64,000 nt of DNA from AP-15 sp963777435 (GTDB taxonomy: Bacteria > Pseudomonadota > Alphaproteobacteria > ATCC43930 > CGMCC-115725): positions 558,001 to 622,000 of the forward strand of contig CAVZQT010000003.1 of assembly GCA_963777435.1 (NCBI GenBank), written 5' to 3'. The notes under the pieces were generated by a model. The model had not been told where the DNA came from, ran no database searches, and saw nothing but the letters and a program-made list of their open reading frames with translations. This document shows positions 47,218 to 58,090 of the stretch, in pieces (position 1 is the stretch's first letter; every line of letters starts with the position of its first letter). The position numbers were made by a program, and so were the translations under genes.

Positions 47218-47637
47218 CTACCAGGAGCCGGTATTGGCCATGCTGGTCCAGGGTTCGGCAGGCGCCAGCGCTTGCCCGGCCTGCAGTAGCTCGATGGAGA
47301 TCCCGTCCGGCGTGCGGATAAAGGCCATGCGGCCGTCACGCGGCGGGCGGTTGATCGCCACGCCGCGGGCGATAAAAGCGCTGCAGGTGTCGTAGATGTT
47401 GTCCACGGCGTAGGCGAGATGTCCGAAATTGCGGCCGCCGGTGTAGGGCTGGGGATCCCAATTGTAGGTGAGTTCCACGGCAGCCCCCTCATCGCCGGGG
47501 GCGGCGAGGAACACGTTGGTGTAGCGGCCTTTCTCGTCCGGACGGCGGCGGATCTCGCGCAGGCCGAGCACCTCGAAGAAGGCGATCGTATCCTCCAGCG
47601 AACTAACGCGGATCATGGTGTGCAAATATTTAGCCAT
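47218..47637 (-). CDS. VOC-family (glyoxalase I-like) protein
   Basis: The 139-residue protein has ligand-like residues at YLHTMIRVSSLEDTIAFF (H), AAVELTYNWD (E), NFGHLAYAVDNIYDTC (H) and ISIELLQ (E), fitting a lactoylglutathione-lyase type metal site. The start has GGAGGACA. It is 48 bases downstream of the HpcH/HpaI aldolase and likely co-transcribed. It could detoxify methylglyoxal or act in ring-cleavage chemistry. Confidence 0.88.
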   Translation of the reverse strand: MAKYLHTMIRVSSLEDTIAFFEVLGLREIRRRPDEKGRYTNVFLAAPGDEGAAVELTYNWDPQPYTGGRNFGHLAYAVDNIYDTCSAFIARGVAINRPPRDGRMAFIRTPDGISIELLQAGQALAPAEPWTSMANTGSW

Positions 47638-47685
47638 GGGTGTCCTCCGGTCAGCGTGTTCGAGAATTTCCTTCTGGCCGTCCTC

Positions 47686-48495
47686 TCATGGAGTCGGCAC
47701 CCCAATCGATTTCAACCGGACATGTGCACGGCCCGCGCGCGCTTTCATCCCGTCGAGATACGTGCTCACATCGTTTCCGGGCAGGTTCAGCACCTTGCAC
47801 CCGAGCTGCCAATATTCCTCGATCTGCGCCTCGGTCTCCGCCGATCCCCGCGCGAGCTTGCCGTGTGCATTGCATGCCGCCGCGATCCGCCGCACCGCCG
47901 CTTTGAAAGTCGGGTGCTCGAGGTTGAGGTGAACCCCGAGCTGCGCGCTCAGGTCGGAATGCCCATACGCGACCATGTCGATCCCTTCGACCGCCGCAAT
48001 CTCCTCGACATTCTCCAGGCCCTCGCGCGACTCGATCGACGGGAACAGGATGATGTTCTCGTTGGCCCACGGCGCGTATTCGGTGGCGTGGCGGGGGCCA
48101 TAGCTCTTGTATCCCGTGTGCGGCCCCTGGCCGGAGATGCCCCGGTTTCCGATCGGCGGATACTTCGCCAAGCGGACGATGGCGCGCGCCTCCTCGGCGG
48201 TTTCCACCTCGGACACCTGGATGCCCATGATGCCCTGATCCAGAATGCCGGGGATTAGATGCGCGAACGCCTTGTGGAGCCGCACGATGGGTGAGACGTT
48301 CGTGGCCTGGAACCAGCTCGCCAGATTTGCGATGGTTTCCATGTCGAACGCCCCGTGTTCGTGATCGATCGCGCAATAATCGAAGCCGGCCGCCTCGATA
48401 ATCCAGGGAACGCCGCGCGAGGCGAACTCCTTGAGCCCGGTGCCTAATGCCGCTCGTCCTTCGCGCACCGCCTGCCGTATGCTGTTTTCTTTCAT
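47686..48495 (-). CDS. HpcH/HpaI-family aldolase
   Basis: The 269-residue protein has the family's DHEHGAFDMETI (H), FPSIESREGLENVEEI (metal Glu) and GHSDLSAQLGVHL (metal Asp) elements. Members cleave 4-hydroxy-2-oxo acids to pyruvate plus aldehyde, or act as citrate-lyase-like enzymes. It is the first gene of a pair with the VOC protein. Two TGGTACC dyads lie 49-89 bases upstream of its ATG, so a GntR-like repressor may control it. It appears intact. Confidence 0.9.
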   Translation of the reverse strand: MKENSIRQAVREGRAALGTGLKEFASRGVPWIIEAAGFDYCAIDHEHGAFDMETIANLASWFQATNVSPIVRLHKAFAHLIPGILDQGIMGIQVSEVETAEEARAIVRLAKYPPIGNRGISGQGPHTGYKSYGPRHATEYAPWANENIILFPSIESREGLENVEEIAAVEGIDMVAYGHSDLSAQLGVHLNLEHPTFKAAVRRIAAACNAHGKLARGSAETEAQIEEYWQLGCKVLNLPGNDVSTYLDGMKARAGRAHVRLKSIGVPTP

Positions 48496-48543
48496 GGCTC
48501 GTCCCAGACCTCCTTCATATTAGCCTAGCCGCGTTCCCTGGAT

Positions 48544-48584
48544 CATGGTACCGGGCTGACATCCAAGCAGACAGTGGTACCATG
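48544..48584. promoter_or_regulatory. Paired TGGTACC operator-like sites
   Basis: CATGGTACC (48544-48552) and GGTACCATG (48576-48584) form a perfect inverted pair with a 23-base spacer; each half itself contains the GGTACC palindrome. It is upstream of the aldolase-VOC pair. FadR/FCD-type GntR regulators often bind TGGTNNNACCA-like sites; no such regulator is in the window. Confidence 0.5.
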
Positions 48585-48624
48585 CCTTAGAGCCAGCCGA
48601 CGCGCGACAGCGTAATTGAACCGG

Positions 48625-49464
48625 TCACGCGATAGCCGGGGCGGGGCCGGGCCACTCGTCGAGCACGGCGGTGTGGGTGACTAGGCCGCTATCCTGCTGC
48701 CACAGATGGAGCTGGTAGCCTGGCGGCTCGAAAATGAAGCTGATCGGCGCATCGGCGACGAGGTTGAGCCGGATCTGGTGCGCCGTGCTCGGTGCGGTGC
48801 CGGCGACCGTGCCGGCAAAGCGCCGGTCGATTGCACGGTGCAGGTGGCCGCACAGGATGCGTTCGACTTGGGGATGGCGTGCGACGATTTCGGCAAGTCC
48901 CGCGGCATTGTCGAGGCCGAAATTGTCCATGTAGGTAATGCCCGTCGCGAATGGCGGGTGATGCATCAGGATCACGGTCGGCCGATCGGGCTGCGCCGCG
49001 AGTGCAGTGTCGAGCCAACCCAGTCGCTCGTCGCACAGCATCCCGCCATGCTTACCGGAGACGAGCGTGTCGAGCGCGACAAGCCGTACTGGGTAATCTT
49101 CGATCGCGAATTGCAGGTAGCCCTCGGCCGGCAGGTAGCGGGCGTCCCGAAAAGCCTCGCGCAGCGGCTCTCGGGCATCATGATTGCCGGGAATCACGAA
49201 GACCGGCATCGACAACGGTGCCAGCAGATGGCGAAGCTGTTCGTATTCGTCAGGCTCGCCGTGATCGACGAGATCGCCGGTCACGACGGTGACATCGGGC
49301 CTTGGCACCAGCGCGTTTAGACTTGCGACTGCGCGCGCCAGATATGGCGCAGTGTCGAACTCGAGCCGGGCCCGCTCGGCATCCGGCGCGGTGCCCTGCA
49401 TCGGGCAACGGAACAGCTTACCCGCCGCGACGATATGGGGGTCCGAGAGTTGGGCAAGGATCAT
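48625..49464 (-). CDS. Calcineurin-like phosphodiesterase
   Basis: ATG 49464 follows GGAGGGAA; the frame is open further upstream, but MILAQLSDPHIV is the conserved N-terminus. The 279-residue protein has the metallophosphatase blocks DPH, TGDLVDHG, IPGNHD, MHHPP and CGHLHRAID. It resembles CpdA-type cyclic-nucleotide phosphodiesterases and class III phosphodiesterases acting on glycerophosphodiesters. The substrate is not determined from sequence. Confidence 0.9.
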   Translation of the reverse strand: MILAQLSDPHIVAAGKLFRCPMQGTAPDAERARLEFDTAPYLARAVASLNALVPRPDVTVVTGDLVDHGEPDEYEQLRHLLAPLSMPVFVIPGNHDAREPLREAFRDARYLPAEGYLQFAIEDYPVRLVALDTLVSGKHGGMLCDERLGWLDTALAAQPDRPTVILMHHPPFATGITYMDNFGLDNAAGLAEIVARHPQVERILCGHLHRAIDRRFAGTVAGTAPSTAHQIRLNLVADAPISFIFEPPGYQLHLWQQDSGLVTHTAVLDEWPGPAPAIA

Positions 49465-49960
49465 GTTCCCTCCGCGACCACGATTCGATCCCCTCTCGCC
49501 AACGAGCCTCAGTGTCACTCGGTACAGCATGAATAGCGACAAAAGTCGGCGTTCCACGAGCATTCATGAAAAAGCGCCATCAGAATCCTCTCTCAAATAG
49601 GAGGCAGACCCTGGGAAAAGGCGATTTTCCCGGCTGCCGTGGATTCCATTTGGTGAAGGGTTCGCTAAGAATCGCGACATGCAGCATATTGAGCCGGCAT
49701 TCGCCAGAGAGGCGCCCCAATCCGCCATCCTTAAGCAGCATCGTTCTGGAATCTGTCGAGAAGTGTGAGGTAGTTCACACTCAGGAAAATTAATCCGTCA
49801 CCTACGACCGGGATTGATATGCATGGCCGATTTCGAGCCGGGGGCACCTGAGGGCTTGCCCGACGACAAGGGCTCAGGCCGCAAGGCGTGTAACGCGGCG
49901 TATCGCTGGTTCCTGAGCTATTCCGTCAGATTGTGGCGCGGCCGAATTGGTACGGCCGCG
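49465..49960. other. Intergenic, no gene seen
   Basis: This 496-base stretch lies between the phosphodiesterase and amidohydrolase genes, both minus strand. Plus-strand ORFs show no recognisable family. Confidence 0.4.
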
Positions 49961-50788
49961 CTACCACTTGTAGACTTTCTGCAACGTTCCTCCCATCAGC
50001 GCCGCCTTGTCGTTCTCGGACAGGCGTTTGGTGTCGCGGAACGGCGCCACGCCCTGCTCATAGGTCAGCATGCCGATCGTCCGCGTCCAGTCGGTGCCCC
50101 ACATGCAACGATCCAGCCCGAACGCATCGATGACCCGCAGTACCGGCTCCCAGATATCGTCGTATGGGAACGGTAGGTGCGACATCGTGCAGGCGCCGCT
50201 GATCTTCACCCTTACATTGTCGTATTGAGCCAAGGCGAGCAGCTTGGGAAGATCGGCCCAAACATCGGCGGGGACCGGCGGGCGAGCAGGCTGCAACAGG
50301 CCGAGATGGTCGATAACGATGACCGTATCGCGGTGTCGCTGGATGTGCGGCAGCCCTTTGTCGAGGATGCCCCAGCACAGCAAATTGACCGGCAAACCAT
50401 GTTTGCCGGCGGCAGCGAAAGCGCGGTTCAAACCGGGATGGTCCGCCTCCATCGGCAGGCCGTCGCGCATTCGTATGCGAATGCCGCGGGCACCCGGCGT
50501 CGCCGCCCATTTCGCCACCACATCGTCGATCGCTGGATCGGTCGCGTCGACCGGCGTCACAACCCGAAACTTATCCGGATAGGTGTTGTAAACTTCGAGC
50601 GCGTAGCTCGGATCGTATTCATAAGCGCTGAACGACGAGACCATGATCGCACCGTCGACGCCGACACTGTTCATCGCAGCGACCATCTCTTCGCCGGTGG
50701 CGGAGGCGAGGCCGTGCGAGGGACTGGCCCACGGCCGGCCGGGATGATTTCGATCGAAGGGATGAACCTGAACGTCGATGACTGGCAT
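49961..50788 (-). CDS. Amidohydrolase-2 family metal-dependent hydrolase
   Basis: ATG 50788 follows AGGAGGA. The 275-residue TIM barrel starts MPVIDVQVHPFDRNHPGRPW, where the usual HxH is QxH, then GIRIRMRDGLPMEADHPG, VIVIDHLGLLQPARPPV and MWGTDWTRTIGML. The fold matches 2-pyrone-4,6-dicarboxylate lactonase and related decarboxylases/hydrolases. The altered first metal ligand hints at a different metal need or loss of one metal. It lies upstream of the phosphodiesterase on the same strand. Confidence 0.85.
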   Translation of the reverse strand: MPVIDVQVHPFDRNHPGRPWASPSHGLASATGEEMVAAMNSVGVDGAIMVSSFSAYEYDPSYALEVYNTYPDKFRVVTPVDATDPAIDDVVAKWAATPGARGIRIRMRDGLPMEADHPGLNRAFAAAGKHGLPVNLLCWGILDKGLPHIQRHRDTVIVIDHLGLLQPARPPVPADVWADLPKLLALAQYDNVRVKISGACTMSHLPFPYDDIWEPVLRVIDAFGLDRCMWGTDWTRTIGMLTYEQGVAPFRDTKRLSENDKAALMGGTLQKVYKW

Positions 50789-50878
50789 GGCCGTCCTCCT
50801 GCCTGTTTCGACCAATTGTCGGCCATCGTGACCGGTTTGCACAGAGTGATCAGCGCGGCGACGGGTGGCGCGCGGATG

Positions 50879-50940
50879 GAGAACATCTGGGCAGAGTGTG
50901 AGAACATCTAGATAGAGCGCGAGAATATCGAGGTTCTCGC
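50879..50940. repeat. Three 21-bp direct repeats and a hairpin upstream of the amidohydrolase
   Basis: GAGAACATCT at 50879 and 50900, and GAGAATATCG at 50921, recur every 21 bases (two helical turns). The last overlaps a hairpin, GCGAGAA-N8-TTCTCGC (50919-50940). Likely a phased operator array. Confidence 0.65.
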
Positions 50941-51262
50941 ACGCTGGCGTTCTCCTTGGCTAACACCTTGGCTCCGGACGCCCGAGACAGTCGGTGTGGG
51001 CCAGATGGCCAAATTTGGCGACGCTGCCGACCAGCAGCCTATGGTTAAACCGGTGGGCTTTGACGATCATCTTGACCAGGCTCGGGTCCAGCTTTGGCGC
51101 CGGTGAAGGGCATCGGCAGTGCGGACCACACCTTTTGTAACGGTATAGGCTTGCGGGTAGACGCTCAGCTGGTAATGACTCCGTAAATGGTTGTGATTCG
51201 GCACACCTGGCTATCCTAGCCATTGAACAAGATGATAGCGGGCGAGCAGCAACGGGCCAGCG
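50941..51262. other. Spacer with a possible recombinase remnant
   Basis: On the minus strand LDPSLVKMIVKAHRFNHRLL and VGSVAKFGHLAHT weakly recall the C-terminal helical part of serine recombinases. It is too short and divergent to call. The remainder up to GH15 shows nothing. Confidence 0.3.
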
Positions 51263-53626
51263 ATGATCGAAGACGCCCCGGGCGCTCCCGGAATTCCGCC
51301 GACTTGGACGAGCAGCGCCAAAGACATGGTGGGCTGCGCGCTCGGCCATTCACGACTGTGGTTCACGCTCGGCTTTGGCATCGTCAACGAAGTCTATTAT
51401 CCTCGTGTTGACATCCCGCAGATCCGCGACCTTGGCTTCATCGTCGCCGACGGCGAAGGCTTCTGGGCCGAAGTCAAGCGCATCGACAATTATCAAATAC
51501 GGTTGTTGGTGCCTGGTGTCCCGGCAATCGAGATCGTCCATCGCCATCAGCGCTACTCCTTGCTGATGCGCGTCTCGCCGGGATCGCGGCGCGATGTGCT
51601 GGCGATCGAATGCCGGCTGGACGGCGACGATGACTTGAAGCTTTACGGATTGGTGGCGCCGCATCTCGGCGCCACCGGCTACGGCAACACGGCCGAACTC
51701 GTGTCGTATCACGGCCGGACAACGCTCTGCGCTGAGCAAGGTCCGTTTGGCGCCGCACTTGCCGCCGTCGACGAGCGCCAACGCGACGCAATCGCTCGGG
51801 CGAGCGTGGGCTATGTCGGGACGAGCGACGGCTGGCAGGATTTCGCCCGAAATGGCCGGATGACCTGGGAATATCGGCGGGCTGGTCCGGGGAATGTCGC
51901 GCTGATCGCTGAATTGCCGCGCCGTGTGGTGCTGTCGCTCGGCTTTGGCAGCAGTGCCGAAGCGGCGGCAACCCTCGCTGTCGGCAGCCTGTTGCAGCCC
52001 TTTGACAACCTCCTCCAGCAGCACGTCACTTTATGGCAACAGTGGCAGGCAGAGCGCAGCGAGCGTTACGCCGTGCCGCTCGATGTGCCGCCAACGCTCG
52101 CCGACGAGTTTTTGGTGTCGACGATCGTGTTGCGCAGCCATCTCGACAAAACCTTTCCGGGCGCAATGGTGGCAAGCCTCAGCGTCCCTTGGGGCGACAG
52201 CGGCAACGAGCGCGGCGGCTACCATCTGGTGTGGCCGCGCGATCTGGTCGAGACCGCCGGCGCATTATTGGCCCTCGGCGCCGACCAGGAAGCGCGCGAT
52301 ACATTGCGCTATCTAATGGCGACGCAATTGCGTGACGGGCATTGGCACCAAAACCAGTGGCTCGGCGGCACCCCGTATTGGCGGGGCATCCAGCTCGACG
52401 AAACCGCGTTTCCGGTACTGCTTGCCACTGCTCTGGACGAACGCGAGGCGCTCGCCGGTATCGAGGTCGAGGACATGGTGCGCCGGGCGCTAGGTTTCAT
52501 CGCCCGCACCGGACCCGCGACCGAGCAGGATCGCTGGGAGGAAAGCGCCGGGCTCAATCCGTTCACGCTTGCCGTGTCGATTGCCGCCCTGGTGGCCGGC
52601 GCTGGGCTATTGCCATCGCCGGCCGGCGATTGGGCAATCGAGCTCGCCGATTTTTGGAACAGCAATATCGAGCGCTGGACATCGGTCAACAATACGGCTC
52701 TGGCACAGCGACTCGGGGTCAAGGGCTATTACGTACTGGTGCTGCCCATGCAGGCACTGGAGCGTCACGACACTCTGCGCGCAGTCGTCCCGCTCCATAA
52801 TCGTCCCGGCAATGAACAAGTACGCGCCGACGAGCTGGTCGGTACCGAATTCCTGCAACTCGTGCGATTTGGTCTGCGCCGGCCCGACGACCCGCTGATC
52901 CTTGATTCGGTACGCGTCGCCGATGCCCTGCTGAAAACGGACACACCGTCGGGGCCAGTGTGGCATCGGTATAATTGCGATGGCTATGGCGAGCATGATG
53001 ACGGGAGTCCCTATGACGGCACCGGACGTGGGCGTGGCTGGCCGCTGCTGACTGGTGAACGCGGTCATTACGAGCTGGTCACCGGCCGTGACCCGCTGCT
53101 TTATCTCGAAGCGATGTGCAGGATGGCGAGCCCCGGCGGGATGTTGCCGGAGCAGGTATGGGACGATGATCCGATCCCCAGCCGGCGGTTGGCGCCGGGG
53201 CGCCCGACCGGGTCGGCGATGCCGCTGGTGTGGGCCCACGCCGAGTTCATCAAGCTATTGATCTCACGGCACCAAGGGCATCCGATCGATCGGCCGCGGG
53301 CGGTCTGGCAGCGCTACCGCGGGCGACGACCGGTGGCGGGCCATGCCTTCTGGTGGCCACACGCGCCGGTAGCGGGCCTGCCGGCCGAGGCGAAGCTTGC
53401 GGTAGCCTTGCCGATGCCGGCGATTGTGCATTGGGGTCACGATGGCTGGCAGGATATTGCGGACGAGCCGACTGCGGATAGTGGCCTTGGCTTCCATATA
53501 GCGGTTCTGGACGTTTCGCGACTAGCAGCTGACACCCGCATAGATTTCACCTGGCAGTGGCAAGCGTCTCGCGATTGGCACAATCGCGATTATGCGGTGG
53601 TGGTCGAGCCCTGCCAGCCGGGCTGA
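51263..53626 (+). CDS. GH15 glucodextranase/glucoamylase-like hydrolase
   Basis: The 787-residue cytoplasmic protein (no signal peptide) starts with a glucodextranase-type N domain (GHSRLWFTLGFGIVNEVYYP, DLGFIVADGEGFWAEVKRI) and the (alpha/alpha)6 barrel, with WPRDLVETAGALLALG and LGGTPYWRGIQLDETAFPVL. The catalytic acid is Glu426 or Glu427 (DRWEESAGLNPFTLA) and the base Glu630 (GGMLPEQVWDDD), close to the 430/628 pair known for glucodextranase. It would release glucose from alpha-glucans or trehalose-like sugars. It stands just upstream of the stress island. The ribosome site is weak. Confidence 0.92.
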   Translation: MIEDAPGAPGIPPTWTSSAKDMVGCALGHSRLWFTLGFGIVNEVYYPRVDIPQIRDLGFIVADGEGFWAEVKRIDNYQIRLLVPGVPAIEIVHRHQRYSLLMRVSPGSRRDVLAIECRLDGDDDLKLYGLVAPHLGATGYGNTAELVSYHGRTTLCAEQGPFGAALAAVDERQRDAIARASVGYVGTSDGWQDFARNGRMTWEYRRAGPGNVALIAELPRRVVLSLGFGSSAEAAATLAVGSLLQPFDNLLQQHVTLWQQWQAERSERYAVPLDVPPTLADEFLVSTIVLRSHLDKTFPGAMVASLSVPWGDSGNERGGYHLVWPRDLVETAGALLALGADQEARDTLRYLMATQLRDGHWHQNQWLGGTPYWRGIQLDETAFPVLLATALDEREALAGIEVEDMVRRALGFIARTGPATEQDRWEESAGLNPFTLAVSIAALVAGAGLLPSPAGDWAIELADFWNSNIERWTSVNNTALAQRLGVKGYYVLVLPMQALERHDTLRAVVPLHNRPGNEQVRADELVGTEFLQLVRFGLRRPDDPLILDSVRVADALLKTDTPSGPVWHRYNCDGYGEHDDGSPYDGTGRGRGWPLLTGERGHYELVTGRDPLLYLEAMCRMASPGGMLPEQVWDDDPIPSRRLAPGRPTGSAMPLVWAHAEFIKLLISRHQGHPIDRPRAVWQRYRGRRPVAGHAFWWPHAPVAGLPAEAKLAVALPMPAIVHWGHDGWQDIADEPTADSGLGFHIAVLDVSRLAADTRIDFTWQWQASRDWHNRDYAVVVEPCQPG

Positions 53627-53798
53627 GCGGCCAGAAACCGGATGATGATAACGCCAACAGCTGGCCGTGCACGCGCCTGCGTTGGACAGCTTAGGCGCAG
53701 CTTTCGCCACTTGTGGGTTCAGTCAATACATCCTGGCCGGCGATCCATCCTGGCCGTGACATTCGTCGCGTAAGCAAGCCGGAAAAAACGCCAAGGAA

Positions 53799-53812
53799 TT
53801 GACGGCTGTCAG
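53799..53812. promoter_or_regulatory. FixK/FNR-like box upstream of BON gene 1
   Basis: TTGAC-GGCT-GTCAG matches TTGAY-N4-RTCAA at nine of ten positions and is followed by GGCG. It lies 83 bases before the ATG. A near-identical box precedes the second BON gene. Confidence 0.5.
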
Positions 53813-53894
53813 GGCGGGCGCGGTCAGCAACACCATAAAAGTAGCCGCAGCGAAGGACGACTTGCCAAGCTGATGCGGCATCAAAGGAGGGGCG

Positions 53895-54548
53895 ATGAGG
53901 TCCGACAGCGAGATCAAGCGAGACGTCGAGGACGAGCTACGCTGGGATCCCGATCTTGATGCTACCGACATCGCCGTGACCGTCAAGAGTGGGGTCGTCA
54001 CCTTGGCCGGGTTCGCGCACAGTTATAGCGATAAGCTCGAGGCCGAGGCGGCGGCAAAGCGCGTGGCTGGCGTTGTCGGCCTCGCTGACGACATCGAGGT
54101 GCGCTTGCCCAAGCTCGACGAGCGGCCCGATCCGGAGATCGCCCGAGACGCGATCGCCACAATCAAGAACCGGCTGCCGAGCGCTGCCGAGCAGCTCAAG
54201 GTGGTGGTCCGCAATGGCTGGATCACCCTCGAAGGCGAGGTCGAGTGGGAATTCCAGCGTTTGGCGGCGGAACGCGCCGTTCGCCGGATCAAGGGAGTCA
54301 AGGGCGTCGCCAATTCGATCGAGGTCAAGCCGCGCGTCACACCAAGCGAGATCAAGCATAAGATCGAGGACGCCTTTCGCCGCAGCGCCGAAATCGACGC
54401 CAGCCGCGTCATCGTTGAGACCAACAATGACGAGGTCGTCCTCAAAGGCACGGTGAACTCCTGGGCCGAACGCCAGGAGGCCGAACACGCCGCCTGGGCC
54501 GCAGCGGGCGTTCGTCGGGTTGAGAACCGCATCGTCATCAGTGCTTAG
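53895..54548 (+). CDS. Triple BON-domain protein (paralogue 1)
   Basis: A strong AAAGGAGGGG site precedes ATG. The 217-residue protein carries three BON domains (each about 65 residues: SDSEIKRDVEDELRWDPDLD, PEIARDAIATIKNRLPSAAE, TPSEIKHKIEDAFRRSAEID) with the conserved Gly in VVTLAGFAHSY, ITLEGEVEWEFQ and VVLKGTVNSWAE. There is no signal peptide, unlike periplasmic OsmY. BON domains bind membranes or ligands and are stress-linked. It is nearly collinear with the protein at 61444; the two bracket the chaperone genes. Confidence 0.9.
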   Translation: MRSDSEIKRDVEDELRWDPDLDATDIAVTVKSGVVTLAGFAHSYSDKLEAEAAAKRVAGVVGLADDIEVRLPKLDERPDPEIARDAIATIKNRLPSAAEQLKVVVRNGWITLEGEVEWEFQRLAAERAVRRIKGVKGVANSIEVKPRVTPSEIKHKIEDAFRRSAEIDASRVIVETNNDEVVLKGTVNSWAERQEAEHAAWAAAGVRRVENRIVISA

Positions 54549-54621
54549 CCCGGCGAGCAGTCCGAGCAGTCTTAGCTACCAACTCCATCAACCCTTTTTA
54601 CTGCAGAGTAGGAGAACCCCA

Positions 54622-55317
54622 ATGGCTCGATCGCTAATACCGTCTTCCCGCAATGTCCCGATGTCGCGCATGCGCGAGGACACGGACCCGTTCCTGATGA
54701 TGCGGCGGCAAATGAACCGCCTGTTCGATGACGTTTTTGGCGATTTCGCACTGCCGAGTTTCGACGGGTCTGGCGGTCGCCAAATGGCATCGCCAAAGAT
54801 CAACGTTAGCGAAACCGACAAGGAGCTGCAGATCACTGCGGAACTTCCCGGGGTCAAGCCGGACGATCTCGAGGTGATGGTCGACGAGGATAGTTTGACG
54901 ATCCGCGGCGAGATCAAACAGGAGCGCGAAGATCAGGACAAAGATCGCAACTATCACGTCAGAGAACGGATCGAAGGCGTCTTCTCACGCACTTTGCCGC
55001 TACCGTTTAGGGCCGACCCTAGCAAGGTGCAGGCCTCGTTCCGGGACGGTGTCCTGACCATCACAATGCCCAAGCCGGAGCAGGCGCAGCAAAGCCGGCA
55101 ACGCATCCAGGTGCAGCACGATACCAGCGCTTCATCAGCGGCGACTTCTTCGCAGAGCGGCCAAGGCGCCACTGGTACTGGAGCGAGCAGTGGCACAGGT
55201 GCTAGCGGTAACACTGGCACCGGCGCTAGCGGCAGCGGCGCTTCATCATCCGGACGCGAGCGCACCGCAACCGGCTCCTCCTCGGCAGAGGAAAGGGCCA
55301 AGGAAACCGCCGCGTAA
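54622..55317 (+). CDS. Hsp20/alpha-crystallin small heat-shock protein with low-complexity tail
   Basis: ATG 54622 follows AGGAGAA. The 231-residue protein has a short N-terminal arm (DPFLMMRRQMNRLFDDVFGD), an alpha-crystallin domain (about residues 50-155: ITAELPGVKPDDLEVMVDED, EGVFSRTLPLPFRADPSKVQ, FRDGVLTITMPKPEQAQQ) and then about 70 residues of Gly/Ser/Thr/Ala repeats (TGTGASGSGASSSGRERTA) in place of the usual short IxI/V tail. It holds unfolded proteins for DnaK, whose gene is 95 bases downstream. Confidence 0.92.
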   Translation: MARSLIPSSRNVPMSRMREDTDPFLMMRRQMNRLFDDVFGDFALPSFDGSGGRQMASPKINVSETDKELQITAELPGVKPDDLEVMVDEDSLTIRGEIKQEREDQDKDRNYHVRERIEGVFSRTLPLPFRADPSKVQASFRDGVLTITMPKPEQAQQSRQRIQVQHDTSASSAATSSQSGQGATGTGASSGTGASGNTGTGASGSGASSSGRERTATGSSSAEERAKETAA

Positions 55318-55412
55318 TTGTCGCGAGTCATCGACGACGGCGACGACCCCCGAGAGCTGCTCCAGCTCCTCCGGGAGCGGGAGCGGCGCCGCCTGCGACA
55401 GGGAGAGTTTCT

Positions 55413-57341
<1,929 letters not shown>

Positions 57342-57391
57342 GGCTGTTGACACCACAAAGGCTCGACGTATTACCGGATGGAGATACTGCG

Positions 57392-58069
57392 ATGACGACA
57401 GACAGCGGCAGCAACACGCCACCGCGCGACCGTCGCGAAACCACGGTTTCGTACCCATACCAAGCCAGCATCTTTGGCGACCCGGCCATCAACAACTCGA
57501 TGAGCGCTCTATTGGCGCAGAACTGGTGGGTGATCGCACTGCGCGGTGTTTTCGCCATCCTGTTCGGCCTGATCGCTCTGTTTATGCCGGGCGTAACGAT
57601 CCTGGCATTGGTCTTGCTGTTTGCTGCTTACATGCTGGTGGACGGCGTTCTTGCCATCGTCGCCGCTGTCCGGGCGGCACGAAGGCACGAACGCTGGGGC
57701 TGGATGATCCTCGAAGGAGTGGTCGACCTGATTGCCGGTGGCATCGCCGTTGTCTGGCCGCTGATCACGGTCATCGCTTTTGTTTATCTGATGGGCGTTT
57801 GGGCGATCGTCAGCGGCGCGTTACTTTTCATCGCCGGCTTTCGGCTCAATCTCGAGCACGGCAGATGGCTGATGAAATTGGGCGGCATCATCTCCATCAT
57901 CTGGGGAATTCTATTGATCCTGTGGCCATTGGTGGGAGCGCTGGTGCTGACCTGGTGGATGGCCGGTTACGCCCTGTTCTTCGGCGTTGCGCTATTGGTG
58001 CTCGCTTTTCGGCTGCGCTCGCGGCGTCAAGCGCTGACCCCGCCGCGTGCGGTTCCGCAAAGCAGCTAG
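57392..58069 (+). CDS. HdeD family acid-resistance membrane protein (DUF308)
   Basis: ATG 57392 has GGAG upstream. The 225-residue protein has a soluble N-terminus (about 40 residues) and six hydrophobic segments paired in the DUF308 pattern (WWVIALRGVFAILFGLIALF, MILEGVVDLIAGGIAVVWPL, MKLGGIISIIWGILLILWPL). HdeD proteins help enteric cells survive acid at high density; here the context is the chaperone island. The next gene, grpE, starts 21 bases after its stop. Confidence 0.88.
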   Translation: MTTDSGSNTPPRDRRETTVSYPYQASIFGDPAINNSMSALLAQNWWVIALRGVFAILFGLIALFMPGVTILALVLLFAAYMLVDGVLAIVAAVRAARRHERWGWMILEGVVDLIAGGIAVVWPLITVIAFVYLMGVWAIVSGALLFIAGFRLNLEHGRWLMKLGGIISIIWGILLILWPLVGALVLTWWMAGYALFFGVALLVLAFRLRSRRQALTPPRAVPQSS

Positions 58070-58090
58070 AATTGGGCGAGGTTGCGTAGG

